64,000 bases of DNA from Rotaria socialis (Eukaryota > Rotifera > Eurotatoria > Philodinida > Philodinidae): contig CAJNYU010001005.1 of assembly GCA_905331475.1 (NCBI GenBank), positions 1-64,000 of the forward strand. The letters run 5' to 3'. The notes under the pieces are model-generated. The model did not search any database. It saw only the letters and a list, made by a program, of their open reading frames with translations, and had not been told where the DNA came from. This document shows, piece by piece, positions 63,952 through 64,000 of the stretch. Position numbers and translations under genes: made by a program. Within the stretch, counting starts at the first letter, position 1. Each line of letters begins with the position of its first letter.

Positions 63952-64000
63952 CTATAGTAAAAAGTAAATAAATAAGCATTTGCTATATCACAATCGAAAA

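Overview
The window is animal nuclear DNA, AT-rich and built of short exons separated mostly by 45-65 nt GT-AG introns, with a few longer introns that hold transposon debris. The mix of clear metazoan genes (BHLHE22/23-type bHLH factor, G3BP, Rab14, EEA1, RIF1, PRELI protein, PEX11-like exon) with several enzymes more typical of bacteria, fungi or plants (beta-propeller 6-phosphogluconolactonase, MutM/Fpg glycosylase, an intronless DapA/HOGA-type aldolase, a GH1 glycosidase), plus small non-autonomous transposons, fits a bdelloid rotifer best. That identification is an inference; no species-diagnostic sequence was seen.

Layout. 0-10.3 kb, plus strand: lactonase, CFAP97-domain-like protein, a type I membrane protein, PRELI protein, Fpg glycosylase. 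10.3-13.4 kb: gene-free. 13.5-18.5 kb: G3BP (+) converging on the aldolase (-), which diverges from a bHLH factor (+). 18.5-21.3 kb: gene-free. 21.3-26 kb: Rab14 (-) and eIF2-gamma (+), divergent; the first eIF2-gamma intron holds a hAT-like element. 26-33.5 kb: gene-poor, repeat-rich, with a hAT element that has an exact 8-bp target duplication and a nested foldback. 33.6-42.2 kb: EEA1 (-, 23 exons) diverging from a GH1 glycosidase (+) over 232 bp. 43.2 kb: small secreted Cys-rich protein (-). 44-48.5 kb: degenerate repeats and an orphan exon. 48.5-55.7 kb: RIF1 (-). 57-59 kb: a protein with UBA/CUE-like helical repeats and a NYN/YacP-type nuclease domain. 60.1-62.4 kb: a low-complexity protein with a C-terminal EF-hand-like region. 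63.8-64 kb: last exon of a PEX11-like gene running off the right edge.

The genes do not form a pathway. Two themes recur: endosomal traffic (Rab14; EEA1, a Rab5/PI3P effector) and genome or RNA maintenance (Fpg, RIF1, G3BP, eIF2-gamma, NYN nuclease). Exon joins were made by hand from GT-AG sites, reading-frame continuity and family similarity; every joined CDS sums to a multiple of three. The most interesting items are the helical-repeat/NYN nuclease, the Fpg gene with a one-base frame break before a second coding-like segment, and a GC-rich foldback repeat present in three near-identical copies plus a short relative.
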